Shown here in pieces: positions 1 to 4,998 of a DNA stretch of 5,030 nt. Position numbers and translations under genes: made by a program. The notes below the pieces were generated by a model. The model was given only the letters and a program-made list of their open reading frames with translations. It searched no databases and was not told the origin of the DNA. Source of the DNA: an uncultured Synechococcus sp. (GTDB taxonomy: Bacteria; Cyanobacteriota; Cyanobacteriia; PCC-6307; Cyanobiaceae); contig CALJTZ010000235.1 of assembly GCA_937975655.1 (NCBI GenBank), forward strand, positions 1-5,030, given 5' to 3'. The stretch's first letter is position 1, and each line of letters opens with the position of its first letter.

Positions 1-28
1 CTTTCCCTACACGACGCTCTTCCGATCT
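1..28 (+). other. Illumina sequencing adapter (artefact)
   Basis: This stretch matches the 3' part of the standard Illumina TruSeq read-1 adapter, ending in GCTCTTCCGATCT at base 28. It is library-derived, not biological, so natural sequence starts at 29. The last adapter base supplies the third base of an apparent stop codon for the leftward gene that runs into it, so that stop is not real. Confidence 0.97.
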
Positions 29-537
29 CAGCAGGAGCCCGACGTCCAGGGCGCGATAACCTCCCTCGACCCCAAGAACGGGGCGGTGCTGGCCTGCGTG
101 GGCGCATCCGCCGGAGCGGGATCGGCTTCCCGCTGCGGCTCGGTTGTGGGTTCCAGCTCCGTGGATGCCTCGTTAGCCGCCGCTGGGCTCTCCGGCTCGG
201 CAGGAGCCAGCGGCGGATCGGCTTCCAACAGCAGTTCCGCCTCGTTGCCTCCGCCGCTGGCGGAGCTGAGCAGCTGCCAGCCCAGGGCCTGCCAGCCGGC
301 CAGGTGCACCGGCCAGATCGAACGGGTCACCCCGTCCTTGGCGATCAGCACCTGGCTGGGCGGCAGCAGCGCTGCATCGCCCACACCCGGATCGGGACTG
401 ATGCTCAGGCGCTGCTCCGGGCCCGAAAGGCGAACGGGGATTGCAGCGGGGTTGTTGCTGTCGAGGGGCTGCAGCAGCTCCAGCGGCAGGGCCTCAGCAC
501 TGGCCGCGGGGCTGAGGGAATCGAGGGGGTTGCTCAT
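29..537 (-). CDS. Hypothetical phage protein with Ala/Pro/Glu-rich tail, 3' end missing
   Basis: I do not recognise a family for this protein; about 169 residues are present. The first ~95 residues look ordered and include a Trp-containing stretch (W75, W82, W87, with a W-x(4)-GW pattern). From about residue 100 onward it is dominated by Ala, Pro, Glu and Thr, which suggests a flexible linker or disordered tail. I chose the ATG at 537 because GAGG (bases 549-546 read leftward) sits 8 bases before it; a GTG at 546 is an in-frame alternative. It begins about 10 bases after the stop of the preceding gene, so it is probably co-transcribed and translationally coupled with it and the capsid gene. 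The apparent TGA at 30-28 borrows its last base from the adapter, so the true C-terminus is unknown. Position downstream of a capsid gene suggests a head or neck component, but that is inference only. Confidence 0.7.
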
Positions 538-545
538 GCCGCTCA

Positions 546-549
546 CCTC
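546..549 (-). promoter_or_regulatory. Shine-Dalgarno site choosing the 537 start
   Basis: Read leftward this is GAGG, 8 bases before the ATG at 537. It overlaps the TGA stop of the upstream gene (550-548), an arrangement typical of coupled phage genes. It favours the ATG at 537 over the GTG at 546. Confidence 0.55.
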
Positions 550-982
550 ACAGCCCCTGGGAGGCGGTCAGCGCCACGGTCATCCCCGCAGGCGTGGCAG
601 GAGACACCATCGCCCGCGCCAGCCGCAGGCAGGGCGGCGTGATCAGCTCACTGTCGGCGGGGTTGATCAGCAGGGCAGCGCCGCTGATGATCGCCTCCAC
701 CTTGCCGCCAGCGGCGGGGATGGCGACGGCCGCAGCGGTAATCCAACTACCGGCCGTGCCATCAGCCAGCAGAGGAGCGAGCTCGAGGGTCACCGTCATC
801 GCCTCGCTGTGGCCGCTGTGGGATGCCACCAGCACAAAGGAGCTGGTGGCATCGAGATCGGTGCCGAGGTTGACGACATCACCACTACTGCGGGTGTGCT
901 CGTAGCAGTCGGTGGCGGAGTGGTTGATCCAGCCGACGAGCACCGTCTGGGCGTCGAGCAGCCGGGTGGCTTGAGAGGTCAT
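548..982 (-). CDS. Small hypothetical protein downstream of the capsid gene
   Basis: The protein has 144 residues from the ATG at 982 (starts MTSQATRLLD). AGGAGA at 994-989 lies 6 bases upstream, a good ribosome site, whereas an upstream in-frame start at 1126 would overlap the capsid gene. No family is recognised. The sequence has no signal peptide or clear membrane helix. It is rich in Val, Thr, Ala and Ile in alternating short runs with Gly turns, for example around residues 46-55 and 82-105, which suggests a beta-rich fold. Its place 62 bases after the capsid gene and just before another small gene makes a head decoration or stabilisation protein the natural guess, but nothing in the residues proves it. 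Codon third positions are strongly G/C like the capsid gene, supporting real coding. Confidence 0.75.
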   Translation of the reverse strand: MTSQATRLLDAQTVLVGWINHSATDCYEHTRSSGDVVNLGTDLDATSSFVLVASHSGHSEAMTVTLELAPLLADGTAGSWITAAAVAIPAAGGKVEAIISGAALLINPADSELITPPCLRLARAMVSPATPAGMTVALTASQGL

Positions 983-1044
983 CAGGGGTCTCCTGGATGG
1001 GGATGTTGGGGTTGGCGGAATCGTTCTTGCGCTCAGGCTCTGGT

Positions 1045-1950
1045 TCAGACCACCAGCGGCATGGGCGCGACGTTGTACAGGCGGGCAGCGGCCTTGCGGT
1101 TGCAGACGGCAAAGCCCACGTACCAATCCACCCGGGTGCGGAACACCGGCGCGTCATGCACCTCCCCGAAGTCCCGCACCGAGATGCCGTAGCGCCCCTC
1201 GAACGGGCCCTGCAGCCCGCAGACCGCCGCATCACCCAGCACGCAGCAGTAGATGGAGGTGGTGTCTCCCGGCTCGTCGTAGCCGAGTACCGCGTTGCCC
1301 TCGGCGTCCTCCTCCACCAGCAGGATCTCGATCCCCTCGAAGTAGTGCCGCCCGTCGATCACCTCGTAGAGGTCGCCGCCGGCCTGGCGGGAGGCAGTGC
1401 TGATCTGGCGGCGGGCCGCCTTGCTGGCGATCAGCACCTTGTCGCCGCCATAACCGATCACGCTGTCGGTGAGGGCTTCCAGGGCCAGCAGGTTGAGCGT
1501 GCTGCCGCCGTTGTCGATCGTCTGGTCGTCCCCAGGCACCAGGCGCTTGCTCAGCCCGTTGAACGCGCGGGGATCAAAGGTGTCATCGCCATTGATGATC
1601 GCGGCTTCCAAGGTGAGGCGCATCGAGCGCACCTTCATCTCGGTCTGGGCGGCACGGGCCTCGGGGCCCTGCAGGTCCACGATCGAGCGGTCCACATCCA
1701 GGTCGCCGCCGAACAGGTGCACGAACTCCGAATCGGAGTTGATCACCCCGTAGCTCTGGCGGTAGCCCTCGTTGACGGCGCGGAAACCGACGCGGGGCAG
1801 CTTGGTCTCGGCCGGGAAGCTCAGCGAGCCGCCCACGAGGTTGCGGAATGGCAGACGGCGCAGCAGCTCCCCCTCCGCAAAGGTCTTGAGCACCGCCAGC
1901 TGTTCGGCGCGGCGGGCGTATTTCTGCGCCTCGATCAAGGTCAGGCCCAA
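1045..1950 (-). CDS. Phage major capsid protein, epsilon15 gp7-like (HK97 fold)
   Basis: This is the structural subunit of a tailed-phage head. I recognise the gp7/epsilon15-type capsid family. The N-terminus reads LTLIEAQKYA, followed by an LPF segment, then RVGFRAVNEGY, GGDLDVDRS, and AAIINGDD...FNGLSKRL at about residues 115-140. The C-terminal half has the RYGISVRDFGE and DWYVGFAV segments usual near the end of these proteins. Length is 301 residues from the TTG at 1950, which fits the family. I prefer this start because GGAG (1961-1958) is exactly 7 bases upstream and the family normally begins just before the LTL(A/I)EA segment. A TTG at 1983 (312 residues, ribosome site only 3 bases away) and a GTG at 1956 are alternatives. 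It lacks any visible separate N-terminal scaffold or protease-cleaved delta domain. It heads a leftward cluster with two small genes behind it. Family assignment is from memory of motifs, not a search. Confidence 0.9.
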   Translation of the reverse strand: MGLTLIEAQKYARRAEQLAVLKTFAEGELLRRLPFRNLVGGSLSFPAETKLPRVGFRAVNEGYRQSYGVINSDSEFVHLFGGDLDVDRSIVDLQGPEARAAQTEMKVRSMRLTLEAAIINGDDTFDPRAFNGLSKRLVPGDDQTIDNGGSTLNLLALEALTDSVIGYGGDKVLIASKAARRQISTASRQAGGDLYEVIDGRHYFEGIEILLVEEDAEGNAVLGYDEPGDTTSIYCCVLGDAAVCGLQGPFEGRYGISVRDFGEVHDAPVFRTRVDWYVGFAVCNRKAAARLYNVAPMPLVV

Positions 1951-2154
1951 TGGCACGCTCCAGGGGCCTCGCCCCAGTGACAACAGCTCCTGTTGCCAGG
2001 TCCGAGCCGGAGTGTCAGAGAACGGTCAGCTCAGGGGGGCGGGTGGTGGCTGGCGGCTGGAGGGCAGGCGCTCCGCATGGTGCCCCGCATCTGCTCGTCC
2101 TGAAGGCCGACGCCGATGGGGGCGCGGTGGTCGCGTCCTGCCTGCCACACCGCC
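1951..2154. other. GC-rich spacer upstream of the capsid gene, no convincing gene
   Basis: Several frames are open here on both strands, but they give Arg/Pro/Gly-rich translations typical of random high-GC DNA. An in-frame stop at 2028-2026 bounds the capsid frame. I see no scaffold, protease or portal coding sequence and no clear promoter, so the start of the leftward transcript is unexplained. Confidence 0.5.
1958..1961 (-). promoter_or_regulatory. Shine-Dalgarno site for the capsid gene
   Basis: Read leftward this is GGAG, 7 bases before the TTG at 1950, the spacing expected for a ribosome site. It supports a shorter capsid protein than the longest open frame (TTG at 1983) would give. 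Confidence 0.5.
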
Positions 2155-2367
2155 ATGGCCACCACACCCGTTGCCCCGGCCTGCCCGATCCGCCTCATCT
2201 CCTTCCGTCTGGCTGCCAGGGGCAGCACGGAAGCGCGGCGCCTGTTCCTCGATGGCGAGGGGCACATCAGCGCTGATCCCCACTGGCTGCCTCGGGAGCA
2301 GGCCCTGCTGCTTGCACACAATCAGCAGCTGATCTGGGGTTCAGCCGCCCGGGTGATCGTGCACTGA
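2155..2367 (+). CDS. Small hypothetical protein
   Basis: The product is 70 residues from the ATG at 2155 (MATTPVAPACPIRLISF...). It is mixed hydrophobic and charged, ending WGSAARVIVH, with no recognised domain, signal peptide or membrane helix. Support comes from sequence quality: about 80% G/C third positions and a protein-like composition with LFLDGEG and LPREQALLLAHNQQ stretches, while the overlapping frames give low-complexity translations. No good ribosome site precedes 2155. An in-frame ATG at 2116 has AAGG nine bases upstream and would add 13 residues, so the start is uncertain. The last 27 bases overlap the 3' end of the convergent leftward gene. The function is unknown. Confidence 0.45.
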   Translation: MATTPVAPACPIRLISFRLAARGSTEARRLFLDGEGHISADPHWLPREQALLLAHNQQLIWGSAARVIVH

Positions 2368-2604
2368 GCACCCCATGGCCAGTGGGTCTGGGATCGCTGG
2401 CCCTCCCTCACTGGCCATGGACTGCTCCAATGCGTCCATCCAGTCCCAGAGAAGCCTGTGCCTGTCCTTGCCGTCCAGCTCGCTCGCCGGCACAGCCTCC
2501 GCAAGGGCGCCAGGCTGCAGGGACTGAACGATGTCCACCGCATGGGGTTCGTCAAGGACCTGCACCATCTCGATGCCAAAGCCGTCGTCTGTGCAGAAAA
2601 ACAC
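2341..2604 (-). CDS. Small hypothetical protein, convergent with its neighbour
   Basis: The product is about 87 residues with the pattern FFCTDDGFGIEMVQVLDEP near the N-terminus and an acidic helix-like segment (HRLLWDWMDALEQSM) around residues 49-63. Third codon positions are mostly G/C and the translation is clearly more protein-like than the other frames. No family is recognised. The start is uncertain. The GTG at 2604 is the only ordinary start, but the frame stays open upstream to a stop at 2631-2629 and reads PIHYAVFFC, which looks like continuing protein. The best Shine-Dalgarno sequence (GGAGG, 2625-2621) sits 16 bases before the GTG but only 4 before an ATC codon (2616-2614). A non-canonical start or a lost start codon are both possible. 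It is oriented toward the capsid gene but separated from it by nearly 400 bases. Confidence 0.55.
   Translation of the reverse strand: MFFCTDDGFGIEMVQVLDEPHAVDIVQSLQPGALAEAVPASELDGKDRHRLLWDWMDALEQSMASEGGPAIPDPLAMGCSVHDHPGG
2373..2420. repeat. Perfect 12-bp inverted repeat (possible terminator hairpin)
   Basis: CCATGGCCAGTG at 2373-2384 is matched by its exact reverse complement CACTGGCCATGG at 2409-2420, with a 24-base spacer. Two further pairs (one G-U, one G-C) can extend the stem inward. It begins 5 bases after the stop of the rightward small gene and lies inside the 3' part of the leftward one. It could end the rightward transcript, but there is no T tract after it on either strand, so a factor-independent terminator is not well supported. 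Confidence 0.6.
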
Positions 2605-2824
2605 CGCGTAGTGGATGGGGCCTCCAGCTCAGCATCCTTCCTTGGTAGCCATGAGGCCCCCGGACGTCAGCGGCAGGGGGGAATCGGCTCAGGCAGCATT
2701 GCGCCGGTTGCGGCGGAAGTCTCTGGGGTGCTGCGCCTGCCCCCCCGGCGAAGTCGGGTCGGTGAATCCCCTGGGTGGGTATCGCCTGAGAGATAGTTCT
2801 ATTAACTGCATTCAGGAGTGTGCG
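2605..2824. other. GC-rich noncoding stretch
   Basis: I find no convincing gene here. Open frames exist on both strands but read as Arg/Pro/Gly-rich shadows. GC content falls from about 2790 rightward (AGATAGTTCTATTAACTGCA at 2791-2810), which I take as the left edge of the AT-richer retron region. No clear promoter is visible for either flanking gene. Confidence 0.4.
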
Positions 2825-2856
2825 TGTGCTAAGGCTCCAGGGAAGTAGCGAGCACA
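2825..2856. repeat. Short inverted repeat (TGTGCT / AGCACA)
   Basis: TGTGCT at 2825-2830 pairs with AGCACA at 2851-2856 around a 20-base loop. The stem is only 6 bp and could be chance, but it is the first of a run of inverted repeats leading up to the reverse transcriptase gene. Confidence 0.3.
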
Positions 2857-2894
2857 GGTCCGATTGAGGTGAGTGGAGCGTGCTGATGACCACT

Positions 2895-2946
2895 GCAAAG
2901 CAATGCTTTGCTTATCGGGCGTTGGGCAATTGTGACGACAAGCAAA
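2895..2946. repeat. Two mutually exclusive hairpins sharing one arm
   Basis: GCAAAGC (2895-2901) and GCTTTGC (2905-2911) form a perfect 7-bp hairpin with an AAT loop. TTTGCTT (2907-2913) also pairs exactly with AAGCAAA (2940-2946). After one A/C mismatch, TCG (2915-2917) pairs with CGA (2936-2938), giving 10 of 11 paired positions around an 18-base loop. The two folds compete for 2907-2911. They lie in the noncoding leader of the reverse transcriptase gene. Confidence 0.5.
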
Positions 2947-2952
2947 ATATAA

Positions 2953-2995
2953 CCGGATGTTACGAATACAGGCATTGGCAAAGCCGCGCATCCGG
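2953..2995. repeat. Perfect 7-bp inverted repeat CCGGATG / CATCCGG
   Basis: CCGGATG at 2953-2959 and CATCCGG at 2989-2995 are exact reverse complements across 29 bases. Inside, GGC/GCC can form a small nested stem (2977-2979 with 2983-2985). A TATAAC element, five of six matches to a sigma-70 -10 box, lies at 2948-2953, but no good -35 sits at proper spacing. The stem could belong to a leader RNA or be a protein-binding site. Confidence 0.4.
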
Positions 2996-3020
2996 CCCTG
3001 ATTAGATTGCGTCAGGTCTC

Positions 3021-3118
3021 TGCATAGCCTGCTTGACAAGGGTCGCGTTACTGCGACCACGCGGCGACGGAAGCATACAAAGCTTTCCAGCTGTGCATTA
3101 GTTCAAAATGGCTATGTG
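3021..3118 (+). ncRNA. Candidate retron msr-msd RNA
   Basis: Retron reverse transcriptases normally sit just downstream of their template RNA, whose ends pair as a1 and a2. The best end-pairing I can find by eye in the leader is TGCATAGCC (3021-3029) with GGCTATGTG (3110-3118): 7 Watson-Crick pairs plus 2 G-U pairs. This would end 20 bases before the start codon. Between them lie a 6-bp hairpin GGTCGC/GCGACC (3041-3046 with 3053-3058, six-base loop) and a weaker imperfect hairpin at about 3073-3096 (GCAT/GTGC outside AGCT/AGCT). An AGC (3026-3028) inside the left arm could hold a branching G, but this is speculative. At about 100 bases it would be small for a retron RNA. The real RNA may instead start further left and include the hairpins from 2895 onward. 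Boundaries and fold are inference. Confidence 0.3.
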
Positions 3119-3138
3119 CTGGTAATGTTGAAATAGGC

Positions 3139-4767
3139 ATGCAGGGGCCACCAACTTCTCGGGCATTAGGACAAGAACTCCTAGGCTTAAAAACTGTCGA
3201 CGATCTTGCAAGCTTTTTCAGCACAAGCAGGCAAAGACTGAATTATCATTTATACCTTCATAAGAGTTCTTTTTATCGGGAGTTCAGCATCCCAAAGCGG
3301 TCTGGGGGAACTAGGTTGATCGATGCCCCAATTGCGCCGATTATAGCATGGCAAAGACTAATTGCACGAGCTCTTTATGAGCTTTACAAGCCCAAGAAAA
3401 CAGCTCATGGCTTTATTCATGGCAAGAGTGTAGCAACAAATGCAAAAAGGCATGTAGGGTCTCGTGCAATCTTAAATATTGACATTCATGATTTTTTTCA
3501 TTCAATTCATTTTGGACGAGTCCAAGGCACCTTCACAAGCCAACCTTTTTCTCTCCCGAGAGATGTAGCGATTGCCTTGGCTAACTTATGTTGCTACAAA
3601 AGCAGACTGCCTCAGGGTGCGCCAACATCGCCTGTAATTTCAAATCTTGTCTGTAGGAGTCTCGATTTAAGCTTATCAGTCTATGCAAGATCCAGGAATA
3701 TAGTGTATACGAGATACGCCGACGACCTGACATTTTCATCGCGTCATGAGGTCTTTTCAAACAGCTTCATCAATAGGGTTGGCGAGGATGGTGAGATCTT
3801 TCTGGCTGATGAACTTGTTAATATTATCAACAGTTCTGGATTTGAACTGAATCACGGCAAGACACGGTTAATGATGAGGTCGTCGCGGCAAGTAGTGACG
3901 GGCATTAAAGTCAATAGCAAGCTCAATGTTCCTGATAAGTATCTTAGAAATCTGAGAGCGGCTCTACACAACTGGGACAAGAAAGGCTATGAAGCTGCAA
4001 ATAGAGTCTTCCAGTCAACATATGATTGCCGATCGAGACTTGGCAGCTCTCCTGAGCTACGTGAACATATTCGTGGGAAGCTTGGATATCTTAAGATGGT
4101 ACGTGGAAGTGAAGACCCTGTTTCAGTTCGCTATCTGCTTGACTTCGCAAGGCTAACCGGTGAAACACAATTAATTGCAGGACGAGCAGCCAACAAAGCA
4201 TGCCTTTTAAAGCAGGCGATCTGGGTTGTTTTAGGCGTAGACCCTGAGGGGACTACTCTCTCAAATGGAACAGCAGTCTTCGTAGAGGGACATGGCTTTG
4301 TTACCAATGCACATGTGATTTCAAGGCGTATAACAAGCGAAGGTTATACCATAGATAAATGGGTGATTATTAAGCCAGACAAACCATTTGAGACCCACGA
4401 AATTACATCAAGCAAGATCCATGAGCACTTGGATCTTGCCGTTTTTGAGAGTGCGACAGCAAAGCCTTGGGCGTTTGTCAGGCGATCATCATCTGTCTCC
4501 AGTATTGGAGACAGAATATTGCTGGCAGGCTATCCAGATTGGAATTACGATCCCGAACCGCGAGTGGAAACTGGTACAGTCACCCGAAAGAAAGTTGTAA
4601 GTGGCAGGGAATTGATCCAGATCTCATGCACTATTGAAAAGGGAAATTCCGGTGGGCCTGTAATCGGCGAAGATGGTTCGATTGTCGCGATTGCCACCTA
4701 TGGCGAAGATGGCGCCTTCCTGCAGAACAGTTGCGTAGCTATCTATCATTTGGATAGCCTAGGGTGA
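3139..4767 (+). CDS. Retron-type reverse transcriptase fused to trypsin-like serine protease
   Basis: The protein has 542 residues in two parts. Residues 1-350 form a retron reverse transcriptase that should copy part of a partner RNA into msDNA. Visible signatures are IPKRSGGTRLIDAP (51-64), the retron NAxxH motif (N101-H105), catalytic motif A (NIDIHDFF, D115), LPQGAPTSPVISN (157-169), YADD (193-196, catalytic D195/D196) and the retron VTG motif (253-255). A helical thumb-like region follows. Residues about 360-540 form a trypsin-like protease of the Trypsin_2/DegP fold: GTAVFV then TNAHVI (His392), HLDLAVFE (Asp432), a GYP turn (464-466) and KGNSGGPV (Ser504). The triad is complete. There is no signal peptide, membrane helix or PDZ domain, so it is probably cytoplasmic. 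ATG 3139 is the first start after the upstream stop at 3034-3036; the ribosome site is weak. About 40-43% GC against about 70% in the capsid gene implies recent acquisition. By analogy with other retrons, the protease is the likely anti-phage effector. Retron RTs fused to trypsin-like proteases have been listed in retron surveys, as far as I recall. Confidence 0.95.
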   Translation: MQGPPTSRALGQELLGLKTVDDLASFFSTSRQRLNYHLYLHKSSFYREFSIPKRSGGTRLIDAPIAPIIAWQRLIARALYELYKPKKTAHGFIHGKSVATNAKRHVGSRAILNIDIHDFFHSIHFGRVQGTFTSQPFSLPRDVAIALANLCCYKSRLPQGAPTSPVISNLVCRSLDLSLSVYARSRNIVYTRYADDLTFSSRHEVFSNSFINRVGEDGEIFLADELVNIINSSGFELNHGKTRLMMRSSRQVVTGIKVNSKLNVPDKYLRNLRAALHNWDKKGYEAANRVFQSTYDCRSRLGSSPELREHIRGKLGYLKMVRGSEDPVSVRYLLDFARLTGETQLIAGRAANKACLLKQAIWVVLGVDPEGTTLSNGTAVFVEGHGFVTNAHVISRRITSEGYTIDKWVIIKPDKPFETHEITSSKIHEHLDLAVFESATAKPWAFVRRSSSVSSIGDRILLAGYPDWNYDPEPRVETGTVTRKKVVSGRELIQISCTIEKGNSGGPVIGEDGSIVAIATYGEDGAFLQNSCVAIYHLDSLG

Positions 4768-4833
4768 ATAGGCGTGCCAGCAAGGAATTGATGCCTGTCT
4801 GATTTTCCTGGTCACCCCGCTATCAACCCTTGA
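4768..4833. other. Short spacer after the reverse transcriptase-protease gene
   Basis: No gene lies here. A weak AGGCG...TGCCT pairing (4770-4774 with 4790-4794) is followed by TTTT at 4803-4806, but the loop is long and the stem short, so I do not call a terminator. GC content climbs back toward the level of the flanks within this stretch. Confidence 0.4.
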
Positions 4834-4998
4834 GGCGCCGCCCTGTCCTTACAGAGGCTCCCACCAAAGCAGGCGACGCGCCCACTACAGCGAACGGCGA
4901 GTGACCTGCCGGCACGCATCGTGGAGCTGCGCTGTCACTACAAGTCAGTAGGTGCTGTAGCGGTGCTGGCAAAGGCATTGGTCAGCACCACGTCCGAT
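4834..4998 (+). CDS. Possible partial gene running off the right end
   Basis: A 55-codon frame opens after the TGA at 4831-4833 and continues to the adapter without a stop. Its right half looks protein-like: DLPARIVELRCHYKSVGAVA and then VLAKALVSTTSD, a pattern resembling a helix-turn-helix of the kind found in transposases or small phage regulators. There is no ATG; a GTG at codon 30 is the only standard start and would be very short. It may be the middle of a decayed gene or a chance frame in 68% GC DNA. The other frames on both strands that I read close quickly. The function is unknown. Confidence 0.3.
4962..4989. repeat. Inverted repeat GGTGCTG / CAGCACC near the right end
   Basis: GGTGCTG (4962-4968) pairs exactly with CAGCACC (4983-4989). 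One G-U and one C-G pair extend the stem to 9 pairs with a 10-base loop. Another GGTGCTG copy sits at 4951-4957. It lies inside the possible partial gene, so it may be coincidental. Confidence 0.35.

Noticed and set aside
86..1192. Long rightward open frame of 368 codons over the phage genes
   Set aside because: The translation is Ser/Gly/Ala/Arg-rich low complexity and lies opposite a better supported leftward operon with ribosome sites, so it is a high-GC shadow.
997..1980. Rightward 327-codon open frame opposite the capsid gene
   Set aside because: It mirrors the capsid coding strand almost exactly, while the leftward frame has clear capsid motifs.
2026..2321. Leftward open frames between the capsid gene and the small genes
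   Set aside because: Both translations are Arg/Pro/Gly-rich with no protein-like pattern, and the rightward frame here is more convincing.
3033..3038. Exact TTGACA as a promoter -35 box
   Set aside because: No -10-like sequence occurs 16-18 bases downstream (ACCACG region), and it falls inside the candidate RNA.
2812..3060. Leftward 82-codon open frame in the retron leader
   Set aside because: It has no ribosome site and an unconvincing composition, and it covers the inverted-repeat region better explained as RNA or regulatory DNA.
3120..3128. TGGTAATGT as an extended -10 promoter for the fusion gene
   Set aside because: Transcription would begin about 4 bases before the start codon, and there is no matching -35. 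It would also exclude the template RNA from the transcript.
3139..4200. Group II intron or diversity-generating retroelement reverse transcriptase
   Set aside because: There is no maturase or HNH domain and no variable-repeat pair visible, and the NAxxH and VTG motifs are retron hallmarks.
4770..4806. Terminator after the fusion gene
   Set aside because: The stem is at most 5 pairs with a long loop, and the T run is short and distant.
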